Of a DNA stretch of 64,000 bases, positions 1 to 11,232 are shown piece by piece. The notes under the pieces were generated by a model. That model ran no database searches and was not told the DNA's origin. It saw nothing but the letters and a program-made list of their open reading frames with translations. Position 1 is the first letter of the stretch, and each line of letters starts with the position of its first letter. This stretch comes from Hyposmocoma kahamanoa (taxonomy: Eukaryota; Arthropoda; Insecta; Lepidoptera; Cosmopterigidae): contig NW_020653200.1 in NCBI RefSeq assembly GCF_003589595.1, positions 3,494,507 through 3,558,506 of the forward strand, read 5' to 3'. The position numbers and the translations under genes are program-made.

Positions 1-3000
1 GATTTACTCAAACTGAAGAAGATATACAAACAGACATGTACAAAGTTCTTGACCAATTGACAGCACACGATGACGCATGGCCGTTTGTAGATCCCGTAGA
101 GGAAGACTATGCTCCAAACTATTACAAAGTCATACGACGCCCCATGAATCTCCACACAATGGAAGAACGCCTTGACAGCGGGTATTACACCGATTTCTCC
201 ATGTTTCAAGCTGATTTTAAGCTCATTGTTAATAATTGTCGATTGTATAACGGCCAAGTCAATGAATACACAACAATGGTGAGCAACTTACAGGCAGAAT
301 TTGATCGTCTTACCGAGAAATACATACACAGGCTTTCATCATCGGATGAAGAAATTGCCGTTGAGTATCAATTACCAACGCCTTCCAGAAAACATAAATT
401 AAAGCCTAGTGAATCTCCAAGTAGACAAAAAATGAAAAAACGAAAATCTCACTCGGAACCCACTGATCAAGAATCGAGTTCAGCAGCTGAACCTATTCAA
501 AATAAAGAAAAAGTGGATGTACCTCAGGATGCTGAAGTTGAACCGAAGAAGTCTAAAGAATCTCATAAAAGCAAAGAAGGTAAAGATAAGAAGAAGCACA
601 AAGGGCATCATCGTAGACACCACCATCGTCATGGCAAACATTCCAAAAACCACCGCAAAGATTCTCATAAGTCCGAGCATAGCGAGCATTCCACCAGCAA
701 ACATAGTAAAAAACAGAAGCATTCGAAAAATAAAGACAAAGAAGGTAAAAAATCTAAAGAGAAAAAGAAGAAGAACAAAAATAAACCAGAACCACCTGCA
801 CAACTGGAGCGTGCTGTATCGCAGGAATCGCTGGAAAGCTCTAATAGAAGCAGAAGTGCTAGTCCTTTGCCGTCTATACATACTCCGTCACCGTCGCCGA
901 CAGAGTTTGATCAGCCCACTGAACTATCAGACCAACTCAATGACTCAGAATTCTATAAAGATAAATATGACAAGATAAAGGAACGAAGAAGACATGCGGC
1001 TAAGGATGCATGGGATACTCTTTTTGATCACAAACAAAAACCTGGCGGCGATAAACAAAAACAAAATTTGACTGTACCCGAAAAAGACAAAAATCCCAAA
1101 TTAAGAGAGACTATCGAGAAGCTTAAAGCGAAAAATGAGAAATACAAAGAAACGTCGCTTTTCAACAGCTTATTCACTTCAAGTCACGGAAACACCGATA
1201 AAAATTCTGACTCTAGCCAACAACAGAAGGATTCCCCTGGTAATGATGGTGAAGAAAATCCTTTTTCGGATGACGACAGCGTAGACAACCAACGGTGCAA
1301 GAATAAAGGTTACAAAAAAAATACTGCCAAAAACGAGTCGGCTTCTGAAGCTTTGGAACAAGCTGTTAAAGATATTAGTAAGTGGCTTGACGATGCTCCA
1401 AAAGGCTCTGTAGGAAGCTCACCTTGTGATAGTCCCGCTCAAACCATATCCACAGAAGAGCATGATAACAGTCGGCTAGATGATGAATTTAATCAAAGTG
1501 AAAAGTCTACAAACACTCGTAAAGAAGTTACTCGTAAAAGACCTTCGTCACGAGAACCAAAACTTGTGAAACGTCGAGAGATACAAAGAACAATTGACAG
1601 ATTGCAACCAGGTAAAAGTAAAGGCAATTTGCTAACCAATTTAAGCAACAAAAACTCAGAAAAAACTGAAGAGACAGCGCCCTCAGGACCCCTCAGTAAA
1701 GTGCGCGATGCTACTAAAACCGAGGAATCAAGTCCAAAACTAAGCCTTGGCTCTGTGTTGCAAACGGTAGATTTCACTTTGGGTAATGACCATAACTTTG
1801 TTAATAATGAAATTAAAGATGATGAAAATGAATCTCCAAAGGCAACAGAAGCCGAAAAGTTCGCTAATAAACGCGAAGAAGTTCCAATACAAAAGAAAAC
1901 TGAAGAGAAACCTGTGCAATCGAATAAAAAAGATGCTGAAGTTGAAACAGAACATTGTGTTAGTGACTCTACTAAACCCAGCCAAGAAAAAGCCACTCCT
2001 AATCTCAGTGCATGGTTTAAAGCCTTTGGTGCTCCTAAAAGTACAACTACTACGACAACTGTCAAAAAGAAAGTGGAAGACACCGAAACCGAGGAAAAGG
2101 CAACGGATACTACCGCATCTGATAATAAATCTGTCAGTCCTAAAAATACAACAAAATATGACTCCCCTATTGATCCGTATACGCCAAATCCAGAAGGTGG
2201 CGACAGTCCTTTGCCTAGCGTGTCAGCAACGCCAAGGCAAAGAAGAACCAGCACAGGAAGTTCGGTTTCCGAAAGATCATCTTTCAGCCAGGATCTTGAT
2301 TCTCCTAGACATCAGATGTCCCACACTTCTCCTCTATTGCGATCACCAGCGTCCCCGCGCACTGACGACTTCCAAAAGATCACATATCCCATTATCAATG
2401 GTACTGTTCGCGCTGGATTTTATCAAGACACTACTTCAATCAAAAGCAGCCCAGAAAAAAGCTGCAGTCCGCGTGAAGGGCCACAATCACCATATTCACC
2501 CTACTCTCAACACGTATATGCATCGAATAACGCGATGGGTTCATCTACACCTAACTACTTTGTGGATCACAACAAAAGCCCGCTGCCTTCTTATGGTCAA
2601 AACCCACCGACCTATTATGACACCTCAAAGGCGGCCATTGTTAACAAACATACTCGAGGGCACGACGAATATCCATCTATAGGTACAGATACCTACCAAC
2701 AGAACCAATATAATAGCCAATATTCTCCATCACATTCACCCTATACACAAACGCAAGCTTCAAATTATTCACATGTTCAAAATTCACCACAAACCTCGAC
2801 TCCCGATCCAATTTCACAAGTAAATATTCCACAAACGATGCCAGACCCTAAAGCTACACTCTTCCCTGTTAAAAAACGCACGTACAATGAACCAGATCCG
2901 ATACCTGCTAAAAAGCCATCTGAATCTAAAGATATTCCCGGCACTGTACAGAATAAAAATGAGTACCAGAAAATATCTCAATCGCTACATTCAATGTCGT

Positions 3001-4877
3001 CGTTACCAACTTCATCAGTGGACAACATTGCACTAGCCTTGAGTGAAAAGTCAGAAATGGCCAAATTGAATTCTCTTCGAGAGAAAGGCTCTAGTTATAA
3101 TGATCGTCATAACATTGAAACAAGGGACAACACTCACTACGAGAACAACGATTCCGCACACATTAAGAAAGATCACCCTACCGTGGACATTAATAAACCT
3201 ATCGGAATAATTAAGAATGATAGTGTAGATATGATTAACATGGGCTACATGAACCCAGAAAGTGAGAGACGTAGTAGTGGCGATGCTCACGAAGACTTTG
3301 CGAGGGATATACAAAAAACTAACTTAAATCAACAAGAAAAGGGATATGAAGTTGAAGCAATTGCTATTAATCTTGGCCTTAACAGTCAGCACGCACAGAA
3401 GGCACATCCCAAACCTGGTACGCCTACCATTCCACCCGCTCACGTACATGAGAGAACACACAATGAAGCTCTGAACCAGAACTTGGCGCATGTCTATCAC
3501 AGCCAATACGACGCTATTACTGGCGGACAATCAATAAGCAACTTTTCGCTAAATGATATCGAGTTAGCAAATAAAAAACTTTTTACTTGTAATCCTGCAT
3601 CTTCTACAGCAGCCCTTGATTATGGAAATTGGAAAATGTCAAATGCAATTAGAAAACAGGATATGCTTCCTTCAGACTATTCCAACAGCTATGCGACTAG
3701 CGTAGAAAAATTGAAAACTGACATCAGTTCACCTAATAATACATCTGCTATTAATTACAAAAATATACAACAACAGTATAATAATTACAATGTACCTAGA
3801 ACTGGTCTTCAGCGAACACAAGAGTTACAACAAAATCTTCCCTCGGAACTTCGAATACCGAATCCTCGAGGTCATCTAAAACACGACCAAATGGCGGTTG
3901 CCTCTTCAATCACCGATACCGAGCTTATAGCTAAGAATATAGATACCCTCGCCAAATCTCAAAAACCTGACAAACATGTCCAAAATCATCCTCTTGTCGG
4001 CACTATTCCGTACAAAACCACGTACAGTGCACATTCATCACATCCTCTTGACAGTTTACGAAACTTGCCTCAAATGTTGGAGCGATATTCTAACGATGAT
4101 AGATATTTATCAACTTTTGCAAGCCCATCGTCATTGTACCATGACAAAACTTTCCAGATGGCTCAAATGTTCAACAAAAGCATGTCGTCCGATGTTCATT
4201 CTGCAAGCACATCGGCTTCAATGTATTCGGAACCATCTGCTGCAATAACAAAAGACAATGGTATTTACAAAACTTCTACTAACATCTCAAACATCCAAGC
4301 TGATACAAAAGCGAAAATTAAAAAGAAAAGAACGTCAGATGCTAAACCAATGCCAGTCATGACAGGTCAGGGCTATTCGTCATCATGTGGTACAGATGTT
4401 TTGTCATCTGTGAAAACTAGTATGATGCCTGGAAGTGCTTTTAATTTTGGAACCTCTGCAAATATGACACTTAGCAGTGGATTGTACGGAGACAATACCG
4501 GATTTTCGATCGAGGACTTAAGAAACTCTACGGCTAATCAACTGATGGCAGCGAATTATATGGCAGCTGCAGTGGCCCATCAACAACGCAACAACGCGGA
4601 AGCAGCTGCTGTTGAAAAACTCGTGAAACCAGCTCACCAAAATTCGACTCATACAAGTGGATCTTTTCCATACATTGGACATACGCAGGTACGTGCAGGA
4701 TACCCATTTGTGGGCGCAGACCCATCGTCGCCCTTATACCAGCAATACTTGCAACGACACCAGGAGGAGCTGCTTCGTCAGACTGGCGCGCAAATAATGG
4801 GACTCTACCCAGGATACCCGACAGGACTCAGCGTACGGCAGCCGTTCGACTCGATCAATCGACCCTCATGGCTCTAG
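1..4877 (+). CDS. Cecr2: Cecr2-like bromodomain chromatin-remodelling protein, 3' part (5' partial)
   Basis: The reading frame is open from base 3 through the window edge, so the true start lies upstream; the first Met in the window is at 36. Counting from it, residues 1-95 are a bromodomain, with a WPF shelf (W15-P16-F17), a ZA loop with YAPNYY, and the acetyl-lysine-binding Asn72 in a LYNG context. The ZA loop and helix C resemble vertebrate CECR2 more than BRD2/4 or GCN5. Residues about 110-255 are Lys/His/Ser-rich and basic, likely nuclear localisation. The remaining 1,350 residues are low-complexity, rich in Ser, Pro, Asn, Gln and Tyr, ending in an RPSWL tail before the TAG. In the family, CECR2 partners the ISWI ATPase (CERF complex); Drosophila dikar is the likely fly relative. 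The whole visible part is one very long exon. Antisense ORFs over it are shadows. The family call is strong, orthology slightly less so. Confidence 0.88.
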   Translation, partial: FTQTEEDIQTDMYKVLDQLTAHDDAWPFVDPVEEDYAPNYYKVIRRPMNLHTMEERLDSGYYTDFSMFQADFKLIVNNCRLYNGQVNEYTTMVSNLQAEFDRLTEKYIHRLSSSDEEIAVEYQLPTPSRKHKLKPSESPSRQKMKKRKSHSEPTDQESSSAAEPIQNKEKVDVPQDAEVEPKKSKESHKSKEGKDKKKHKGHHRRHHHRHGKHSKNHRKDSHKSEHSEHSTSKHSKKQKHSKNKDKEGKKSKEKKKKNKNKPEPPAQLERAVSQESLESSNRSRSASPLPSIHTPSPSPTEFDQPTELSDQLNDSEFYKDKYDKIKERRRHAAKDAWDTLFDHKQKPGGDKQKQNLTVPEKDKNPKLRETIEKLKAKNEKYKETSLFNSLFTSSHGNTDKNSDSSQQQKDSPGNDGEENPFSDDDSVDNQRCKNKGYKKNTAKNESASEALEQAVKDISKWLDDAPKGSVGSSPCDSPAQTISTEEHDNSRLDDEFNQSEKSTNTRKEVTRKRPSSREPKLVKRREIQRTIDRLQPGKSKGNLLTNLSNKNSEKTEETAPSGPLSKVRDATKTEESSPKLSLGSVLQTVDFTLGNDHNFVNNEIKDDENESPKATEAEKFANKREEVPIQKKTEEKPVQSNKKDAEVETEHCVSDSTKPSQEKATPNLSAWFKAFGAPKSTTTTTTVKKKVEDTETEEKATDTTASDNKSVSPKNTTKYDSPIDPYTPNPEGGDSPLPSVSATPRQRRTSTGSSVSERSSFSQDLDSPRHQMSHTSPLLRSPASPRTDDFQKITYPIINGTVRAGFYQDTTSIKSSPEKSCSPREGPQSPYSPYSQHVYASNNAMGSSTPNYFVDHNKSPLPSYGQNPPTYYDTSKAAIVNKHTRGHDEYPSIGTDTYQQNQYNSQYSPSHSPYTQTQASNYSHVQNSPQTSTPDPISQVNIPQTMPDPKATLFPVKKRTYNEPDPIPAKKPSESKDIPGTVQNKNEYQKISQSLHSMSSLPTSSVDNIALALSEKSEMAKLNSLREKGSSYNDRHNIETRDNTHYENNDSAHIKKDHPTVDINKPIGIIKNDSVDMINMGYMNPESERRSSGDAHEDFARDIQKTNLNQQEKGYEVEAIAINLGLNSQHAQKAHPKPGTPTIPPAHVHERTHNEALNQNLAHVYHSQYDAITGGQSISNFSLNDIELANKKLFTCNPASSTAALDYGNWKMSNAIRKQDMLPSDYSNSYATSVEKLKTDISSPNNTSAINYKNIQQQYNNYNVPRTGLQRTQELQQNLPSELRIPNPRGHLKHDQMAVASSITDTELIAKNIDTLAKSQKPDKHVQNHPLVGTIPYKTTYSAHSSHPLDSLRNLPQMLERYSNDDRYLSTFASPSSLYHDKTFQMAQMFNKSMSSDVHSASTSASMYSEPSAAITKDNGIYKTSTNISNIQADTKAKIKKKRTSDAKPMPVMTGQGYSSSCGTDVLSSVKTSMMPGSAFNFGTSANMTLSSGLYGDNTGFSIEDLRNSTANQLMAANYMAAAVAHQQRNNAEAAAVEKLVKPAHQNSTHTSGSFPYIGHTQVRAGYPFVGADPSSPLYQQYLQRHQEELLRQTGAQIMGLYPGYPTGLSVRQPFDSINRPSWL

Positions 4878-5870
4878 AAATGTATACTTAGAAAATTTCT
4901 TTCGTGGTGTATCCATATTACTAAATTTAACATTATTAATCATAAATGTGACCATTGTTATAGAAAATTGTAATTTATATTGTTCGTAGATTTGAAATAG
5001 CATTTTTTCTGAAGTATTTTATCGATGTTTCTTATTTACAATAGCATAGTGTAAGTATTAACCGTTTATAACAAGACAAGCTTCCGATGGATTATGATTT
5101 TTGTTTAAAAGTTGTATTATTAATTGTTTAAGCCCTGACTACGTACTATTACACGTTGCCGTTCTGCTCTCCTTGTCATAACTAACGCATTTGCATTACG
5201 GTAGCTTTCTAGATATTTGCAACTACTTTTTTTCACTTTTTTGTTGTTATGAGAAAACTATAAGTGGTTTTTACGCACGTCGTATAAAAGTACGTTTTAA
5301 TGTTTTGAATGTCTTTTCGTCTCAGTTCGAAAAGCCACCCAACATATACAAACCGCACACCTTCAATATACTAAGCTTTTGGTTTTTTGTATAAGTACTT
5401 ACTGTACTAATTACACTTTGAAGTGAATGTTTAATGTTGTATGCTTTTACTTTTATATATTGTCTGTGTATTTGTACTTGTAATATATTTTCATTTTTAT
5501 TTAAGTAAGTTGTTGAGCTGATAGCGGCGCATCGGGTGCAGCGGTTCAACCTTGAGAGTGTTCTTATTCCATCTGTAATAGTAGCGGATTTGTAGTGCAA
5601 CTGTTGCACTAGATGTTCTTGGGCAACCATTTAGGTGTCGGCAGAATATCAGCGCTGCAAACTTATAAAGTTGGCAGCGTTGTCCTGAGGCGAAACCTTT
5701 TCAGTACATTATTTGTTGTACCTTCATTTTCTTGCTATATATAATTATGCTGCGTAAATGCTTTATTTACCTATTTCATTTATTTTAATGTTGGGTGCCT
5801 ACGATCATAATCTTCATTTCTATGTCGATTCATTTGTATATTATTTTTAATAAAAACTTATAATGCCCAA
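4878..5870 (+). other. Probable 3' UTR of the Cecr2-like gene
   Basis: AT-rich, non-coding sequence directly after the TAG. A canonical AATAAA at 5849-5854 is the first good polyadenylation signal, so the UTR probably ends near 5870. Further AATAAA copies lie at about 6105 and 6291. The end is inferred; no transcript evidence is available. From 5167 it overlaps a candidate TIR element. Confidence 0.4.
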
Positions 5871-6740
5871 AAATTGATTGTAACTAATGAACTTGGAAGC
5901 TAACAGTACTTTACTCCGCATAACTAACTTAAATGAAGCAAGGATAATGTTGATTACTAGTAGCATCATAGTGAGTTGTTTATGCTTAGCAAAAGTATGC
6001 AAGACTTTAGATCCTAGTGCTTTTCACCCAACTTAATTGCAGCAAGTATGTCCTTCACGACTTACAAACTCTTGTAAATTCGTGGTAATTCGATATAATT
6101 GAAATAAATGACATAAATACTAATTAAATAAAAAAAACCCGTTATTTTTCATAAACTAAATGTTGGCTTAATGAGGAAAATGATTTTATTAGTCACATAA
6201 TTAGTTCTTCTTTAACTTAAAATACTTGTTCAGTTAAAAAATTAAATCTTGAATTCAGGTTACATTTTATAAATTTCTTTAATCATTTAAATAAACGACT
6301 TAATGATGGAAAGTAACGAATTTTAGCTTTCAGGGAATAAATCTGCATTTCATTACATGGTTTAAAATGACCATGGATTCAATGTATCTGCCGCAGTCTT
6401 TACTGGATGACAGGTCCATTGCAAGTAGTTTGAAACGGTGAAACGACGAGACTCTGTGAAAGAGACTGCGTTTTATGCAGAACTTGTTGCAAATGCGATA
6501 GTTATGCTTAGTAGTTTCTTCTGTCTGGGTTTCTAAACATAAATATCACAAAAAATATTTTACTACCTATGTTAATTGCGAGTAAAAAAATGTCAATTAC
6601 GCTGATTTTGCTTAACAATAAAACTAAAACTAAATAAAATTGTATAGGGGTTGTAGATCTCGTGGCGCTGACCCCACAGAACGTGTTAATAACCCAATTT
6701 CGCTAAAAATATCAATTACGTTAGTTATAATAAGGAGGGC
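5167..6740. mobile_element. Candidate DNA element with TIR CTCCTTRTYATAACTAACG (copy 1)
   Basis: The left end (5167) reads CTCTCCTTGTCATAACTAAC and the right end reads as its inverted complement (GTTAGTTATAATAAGGAGGG, ending at 6740), giving imperfect TIRs of about 20 bp. Segments at 6588-6640 and 6649-6740 recur at 50619-50670 and 51299-51390, beside a matching left end at 50389. This points to a dispersed family. No clear target-site duplication, and the span may combine two fragments. Confidence 0.45.
5849..5854 (+). terminator. Candidate polyadenylation signal (AATAAA) of the Cecr2-like gene
   Basis: AATAAA about 970 nt after the stop codon in AT-rich DNA. It is the first clear hexamer downstream, but such hexamers are common in this composition. 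Confidence 0.35.
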
Positions 6741-7449
6741 AGTGTTGTTTAGAGCATGTATGTATTTATTTGATTAAGTTGATTAGAGTGATCGTTAATT
6801 TAATTAAGTGTACCTATTAATTTTATTATTATGATTAAAACTGCGAACAAATTGTTTTTCAAGGTAATATTTTAAATTTAGGTTTCAACCCAGTTTGTTT
6901 ACATTAATTGTGGGAATAGAAGATTTTTAAGGAGAGTGCATACTTATAATTATATTAGCTTATTCTGAAGTAGCACATCTGTTCGTACGTAGAGACATAC
7001 ATACATGTTTAATGTGAAATATTAATAAGCAATATATATTATATTAATATAATTTTAACTCAATGCTTATTTTGCTTTAATTTACTGCACTTATCGCTTT
7101 TTAAAGTTACATATATAATTGTTATGTAATAATTTGAAATTTTACGTTAAATTTCTATTTAATTCATATGTATAGTTCTGTACATAAATATTATTACAAT
7201 ATGGTTCATCACATTATTATCATTTTGAAATTAAGTATATTTCATTTTAGATTCATAATCAAGTTTAATTTTACTTTAATATTAAATTTAATGAATACAT
7301 ATAGTATATTGTATTAAGATCAATTATGGAATATTAAAAAACATCTTCTTGTGTAAAAACGAAAATAAAACATTCGAAAATAATTTTTTTTTTTACAAAA
7401 ACGTCCTCAAACGTGCCCTTAGAAGCCGCGCAAACTAATGTCTTATGTT

Positions 7450-7587
7450 GGATACAAGCAGCCGGCAACTAGAAGCGAATATTTTATTTTCATACAATTT
7501 ATGTGAAATGTACACAGTCACCAGTTGCCGTAATCGCATTTGTATGAAAATAGAATATTCGCTTCTAATTGCCGGTTGCTTGTATCC
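7450..7587. repeat. Foldback element (48-bp inverted arms)
   Basis: Arms 7450-7497 and 7540-7587 are inverted copies with about four mismatches, around a 42-bp loop. Both arms start or end at GGATACAAGC / GCTTGTATCC. The shape is that of a small foldback MITE. Nothing coding is visible; the GC-rich 96-codon ORF following at 7821 is not recognisable. Confidence 0.7.
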
Positions 7588-8354
7588 GGTGTGAATAACT
7601 GTCTATGTATATTAAGTTGCTATAACCATTCATTATGAAAATGTCGCTACCGAACTTGCCGCGTTTTATGCGTCGCGTATGTGTCGCGCATTTTATTAAG
7701 AAATAGTTTTATTTGTTAATTTATGTTAGTTTTTTAAATGAAGCAACTACATGAAATTTTAAGTGTAAACTCCAGTGGAACATATAAGGTTCTTGCTTAC
7801 AACGCGATGTTTGCGCGCGTATGAATCGATTTACTACAGCGGCAGCGTGTATACGCCGCGCGCCGCCGGCGCCGTACGAGTGGCGCCGTAAACGCGCTTC
7901 GTCAGCGAGTATAAAATACGCCGTGTACGTAGGCTCTAATATTCACATGTTGATATTCAAAAACGTTACTTATTCCCTAATAGGGAAAACGCGCTACGAT
8001 GTACTTGACCCTACTAGTCCAATCAACGCCGCAGCTATATTGAACTACTTTACAGCATATTGCTATATTCCTGCCTCAATTTTTATATACTACAGCAACA
8101 ATGTTTTTTGAAATGTGTTCCTTAGTATTTTTAATGAAAATTATAATGATGTTGCTAAACAGCAGTGGTTTTCAATTTTCTGAAATAGTCAACTTACCAA
8201 ATTTTAAAGCATATTAAACAGGGTGTAATCGTTAAGTGTGCCCAGGCGATTATTCCATTAATATAAGACACCAACTATATATATAAGATAAAACTGATAC
8301 AATTAAAGTAATGAAACTATCTTTTAATTGAATTTAAAAAATATAACGACATAG

Positions 8355-8611
8355 CGACTGAGAACTGGCAACCGGTAATGTCTTAATTTTTACTTTACAG
8401 GATAAAGAAATAATAATTTATATAGCATCTGGTTTATTAAATAAAAATACGTAGTGTACGTATGTAGTACATACATACATGTATAATAAAAATATTTAAA
8501 AACTAAGTATTTTTATTTAATAAACCAGATTATAAATGACGCAAACAATTTTTTTCTTCACCTGTAAAGTCGTTAAAATTGAGATAGTACCGATTGCCAG
8601 TTCACAGTCAA
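8355..8611. repeat. Palindromic MITE-like foldback element
   Basis: The outer arms pair as CGACTGAGAACTGGCAACCGG (from 8355) with CCGATTGCCAGTTCACAGTC (to 8610). The inner arms 8427-8450 and 8507-8530 are a perfect 24-bp inverted repeat starting ATCTGGTTTATTAAATAAAA. Intermediate sequence also pairs with indels, so nearly the whole 257 bp folds back on itself. No ORF. Family unknown. Confidence 0.7.
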
Positions 8612-9228
8612 TAGTCAATTATTTGGTTAAGTGTGAGTCGGCCATAAACATGAATAAAATTATTTGATCAAATTTAAAAACTAAACGACTCTGTTAGGAT
8701 CATTTCATTGTAGTCGGCGAAAAGAATCGAGACTGCAGAAGTGGGTCAAATTTAACAAAAAGTTTTTTCATACAAAATGAATAATGCTGAATTTGGTGAT
8801 TCTGTCACCACATTGTAAAAGTAAAATTTTAAACTCCAGTGTGTAGATGACTGCTACAAATGTAAAAATAACAAGTCCACAAGGGATGAATCTTTTACTT
8901 AAGTCTTGGGTCTAAATGGTTTTTGGTAAATGGCCATCTTGGTTTATGTTGCATATTATGTAACATTCTAGTTAAGTCTAACAAAGTATAGAGGCTAGAA
9001 GTATACCATGGATTTTATATGCTAGGTAAGGTACTTTGGGTCAAAAAGAAAAAGCAAATCCATTCATATTTTTCCTTGAATTTTATTTCATTCATTTTAT
9101 TACATTAGATGCTGTTAAATCATATAGTTGTTGCAAGAGATTTGTCCTATAATCAATGTTATAGTTATTATGATCAAAAGTAAGATTTTTTGCAAGTTTA
9201 TTCATCTGAAATCAGGTATACTTATAAG
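8612..9228. other. Intergenic, nothing recognised
   Basis: AT-rich DNA without a protein-like ORF, conserved motif or clear repeat on either strand. Confidence 0.5.
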
Positions 9229-10535
9229 CAGTGGTCGGAATAGGTAGACTTATTTACCTAAACTTCAAGGAACAGACAGAAATTGGAGATTTCCTTATGA
9301 CAACATTTATTTGTTCCGGACATTACTTAAGTACATTAAAAATTAATGTTATTGGGGATAGGCAGGTCGACTAAATTTATCTAAACTTGCGAAGAGTTGT
9401 TATTGCAACCATTTTTCGGGAATTTCGGATTTTTCAATATAAAAGAATTCTTTCTTAATACACGCATGTTGAAATTAGAATTATCAAGTATTTATTTCAA
9501 ACATACTGTTGATTTATGGACATTCTTCCGGGATCCTAAAACTATCACATTGACTCTTCATGTATGTTTAGGTATACATTTTAACTTTCTGACTCAATTT
9601 TCATGTCATAATAAGAAAGACAATTATGGTAAAATTATTTACTCACTGTAGACTTGGTGATAAATTATCACAGCAGGACTGCGATATTGCACTCTCTCAC
9701 CCGAAAAGTCATAAAGCAAAAGTTGTTGTTTACAAAGTTACAGTCCTGCGAGGTTGTGAGCATTTTAAAAATGATCCTATATAAAAAACTGGCAAGATAT
9801 ATTTATTGTAATATTTGCTTGTTTTATGCATGTGACCTTTTTTACATGATACTTGTTTTTCATACAACAAAATAGTCTTAGAACTTATCTGCAATAACTT
9901 TACTCAGCTTAAACCTTTTTTAAATTGTATTTATTTTACTTTCATCAATAAATTTCAATAGATACAATGTATGTCATTGTAAAATTAAAAGTTGTTGTTT
10001 TTACTAGCTTTAAGTACATTTGTATGGAATTAATTTGCCCTATTCACAATGTCAAAACATATTTGTTTTCTTAGAAAAAAAATGGCAATACAGTTTTTAA
10101 AAAGAAATTTTTCATGAATAATAATCATTGACTTACAAATATATGGACGTCGGGTCCGCGCTAAAAAGTGTCCGCACTTGTAAGGCCCTAAAATCGTATA
10201 CAGAGCGCGACACTCCGCTTTAGTGTTCATTTGTTCTACTGACAGCGCGATACTGCGATGACATTACAATTTAAATTTGGAATAGGTTGACTTGGGACAT
10301 TTTTTTCGTGGTTTTTGTATTAGACCCGTCGTCCATTTATTTATAAGTCAATGATAATAATAGATAAATTTAGTCTACCTACCTATCTCAAATAATGTTT
10401 ATTTTTAATGTACTTAAGAGATGTCCTGAATCCCGAAAAAATTGGGAACAAATAAATGTTGTAGTAAGGAGTCTCCAATTTTCGTCTATGTTCTTCAAAG
10501 TATATGTAAATATAGTCTATCTATTACGACCACTG
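9229..10535. mobile_element. hAT-type element with unusually long TIRs
   Basis: The left end begins CAGTGGTCGGAATAGG, the right end is its inverted complement ending CCACTG at 10535. The similarity continues inward for about 150 bp: 9229-9382 pairs with 10362-10535 with indels, including AACATTTATTTGTTC and ACTAAATTTATCTA blocks. CAGTGGT is a hAT-like terminus. The flanking 8-mers (CTTATAAG and ATCATAAC) match at only five of eight positions, so the TSD has decayed or the ends are slightly off. An internal 84-codon ORF at 9397 is not recognisable. A second, younger hAT MITE is nested near its right end. Confidence 0.65.
10126..10353 (+). mobile_element. hAT-like MITE family A, copy 1 (228 bp)
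   Basis: Begins CATTGACTTACAAAT and ends with the inverted complement ATAAGTCAATG. It is flanked by a perfect 8-bp target duplication ATAATAAT (10118-10125 and 10354-10361). The same 228-bp length recurs in inverted orientation at 50095-50322. It is nested in the long-TIR element around it and carries no ORF of its own. Confidence 0.85.
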
Positions 10536-10612
10536 ATCATAACAGATGAACAATGGTATCCACAATTAATTTACTTCAATAGCAAAAATATTATAATGTT
10601 AAAATAATAACG

Positions 10613-10742
10613 TAAATTACAAAGCAAAGCACACTGGTTGTTACAAGGGCTCTAAGCTGATTACTTGAAATTACTCATAGCTCTGGTAATTACTGATTAC
10701 ATCTTACAAAAATGAATATTCCATGAGCAACATCCACACATA
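10613..10742 (-). other. Pfdn1 3' UTR region (duplicated at 11233-11380)
   Basis: Sequence just downstream of the prefoldin stop codon. It is duplicated, about 90% identical with a few small indels, on the 5' side of the same gene. Confidence 0.6.
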
Positions 10743-11129
10743 CTAATTAGTCTTAATTTCTATTTGTTCTTTCCGCTGCTGTACCATTTCTCTGATGTTG
10801 TCTTCGCTCTCTTTCAAATTTTTCTCCAAGTACTGTTTGTTATTCTCCAATTCTGTGGTACGAGCTGATAGTTGCATTTCTCGATTTTTGAGGTTTTTCT
10901 TAACTTCTTCCAAATCGTTAAACAGAAACATTCTCCCTACAGATTCATAAGTCTTTGTACCAGGTGGTAACTTCGTGATCTCGTTCTGAGTAATATCGAC
11001 ATGTGCCAAAACGCGTTTTAGCATACCTATTTGCGAATCTATAATCTGAATCTTCTTACTCGTCTCTATCATTTTAGCTTGTAATTCTATAAAAGCTTTC
11101 TTTAGTTCAAGATCCACAGGTTTAGCCAT
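10743..11129 (-). CDS. Pfdn1: Prefoldin subunit 1
   Basis: A 128-residue beta-type prefoldin subunit, close to the usual 122 aa. The start MAKPVDLELKKAF matches the family N-terminus. An in-frame Met nine codons further upstream (11156) was not used because the added residues do not resemble the family. Central residues include the YESVGRMF block before the beta-hairpin region. The C-terminal helix carries YLEKNLKESEDNIREM, the second coiled-coil strand. Prefoldin is a cytosolic hexamer that hands unfolded actin and tubulin to CCT/TRiC. The gene has one exon. It is transcribed divergently from Wac, with 2.07 kb between the two ATGs. The whole frame is intact, so it is probably functional rather than a retropseudogene, though an intronless copy could be a retrogene. 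Confidence 0.95.
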   Translation of the reverse strand: MAKPVDLELKKAFIELQAKMIETSKKIQIIDSQIGMLKRVLAHVDITQNEITKLPPGTKTYESVGRMFLFNDLEEVKKNLKNREMQLSARTTELENNKQYLEKNLKESEDNIREMVQQRKEQIEIKTN

Positions 11130-11232
11130 TTTTATGAATGTTAAATTTTGTGGCAATCGAAATTGAGGTTAACAGATGTCCGACTGACACTGACAGATCC
11201 ACAATTTTCTATTCTCTTTGGATGCACAGTGC

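Noticed and set aside
480..3530. Several antisense and +2 frame ORFs inside the Cecr2 exon (for example 1493-2254 on the minus strand, 1786-2682 on the plus strand)
   Set aside because: Shadows of the long coding exon; translations are low-complexity with no family motifs.
7821..8111. 96-codon ORF starting in a GC-rich patch
   Set aside because: No recognisable motif, composition changes midway and no splice or context support.
11130..11156. Upstream in-frame ATG for Pfdn1
   Set aside because: The nine extra residues do not match the family; the MAKPVDLELKK start does.
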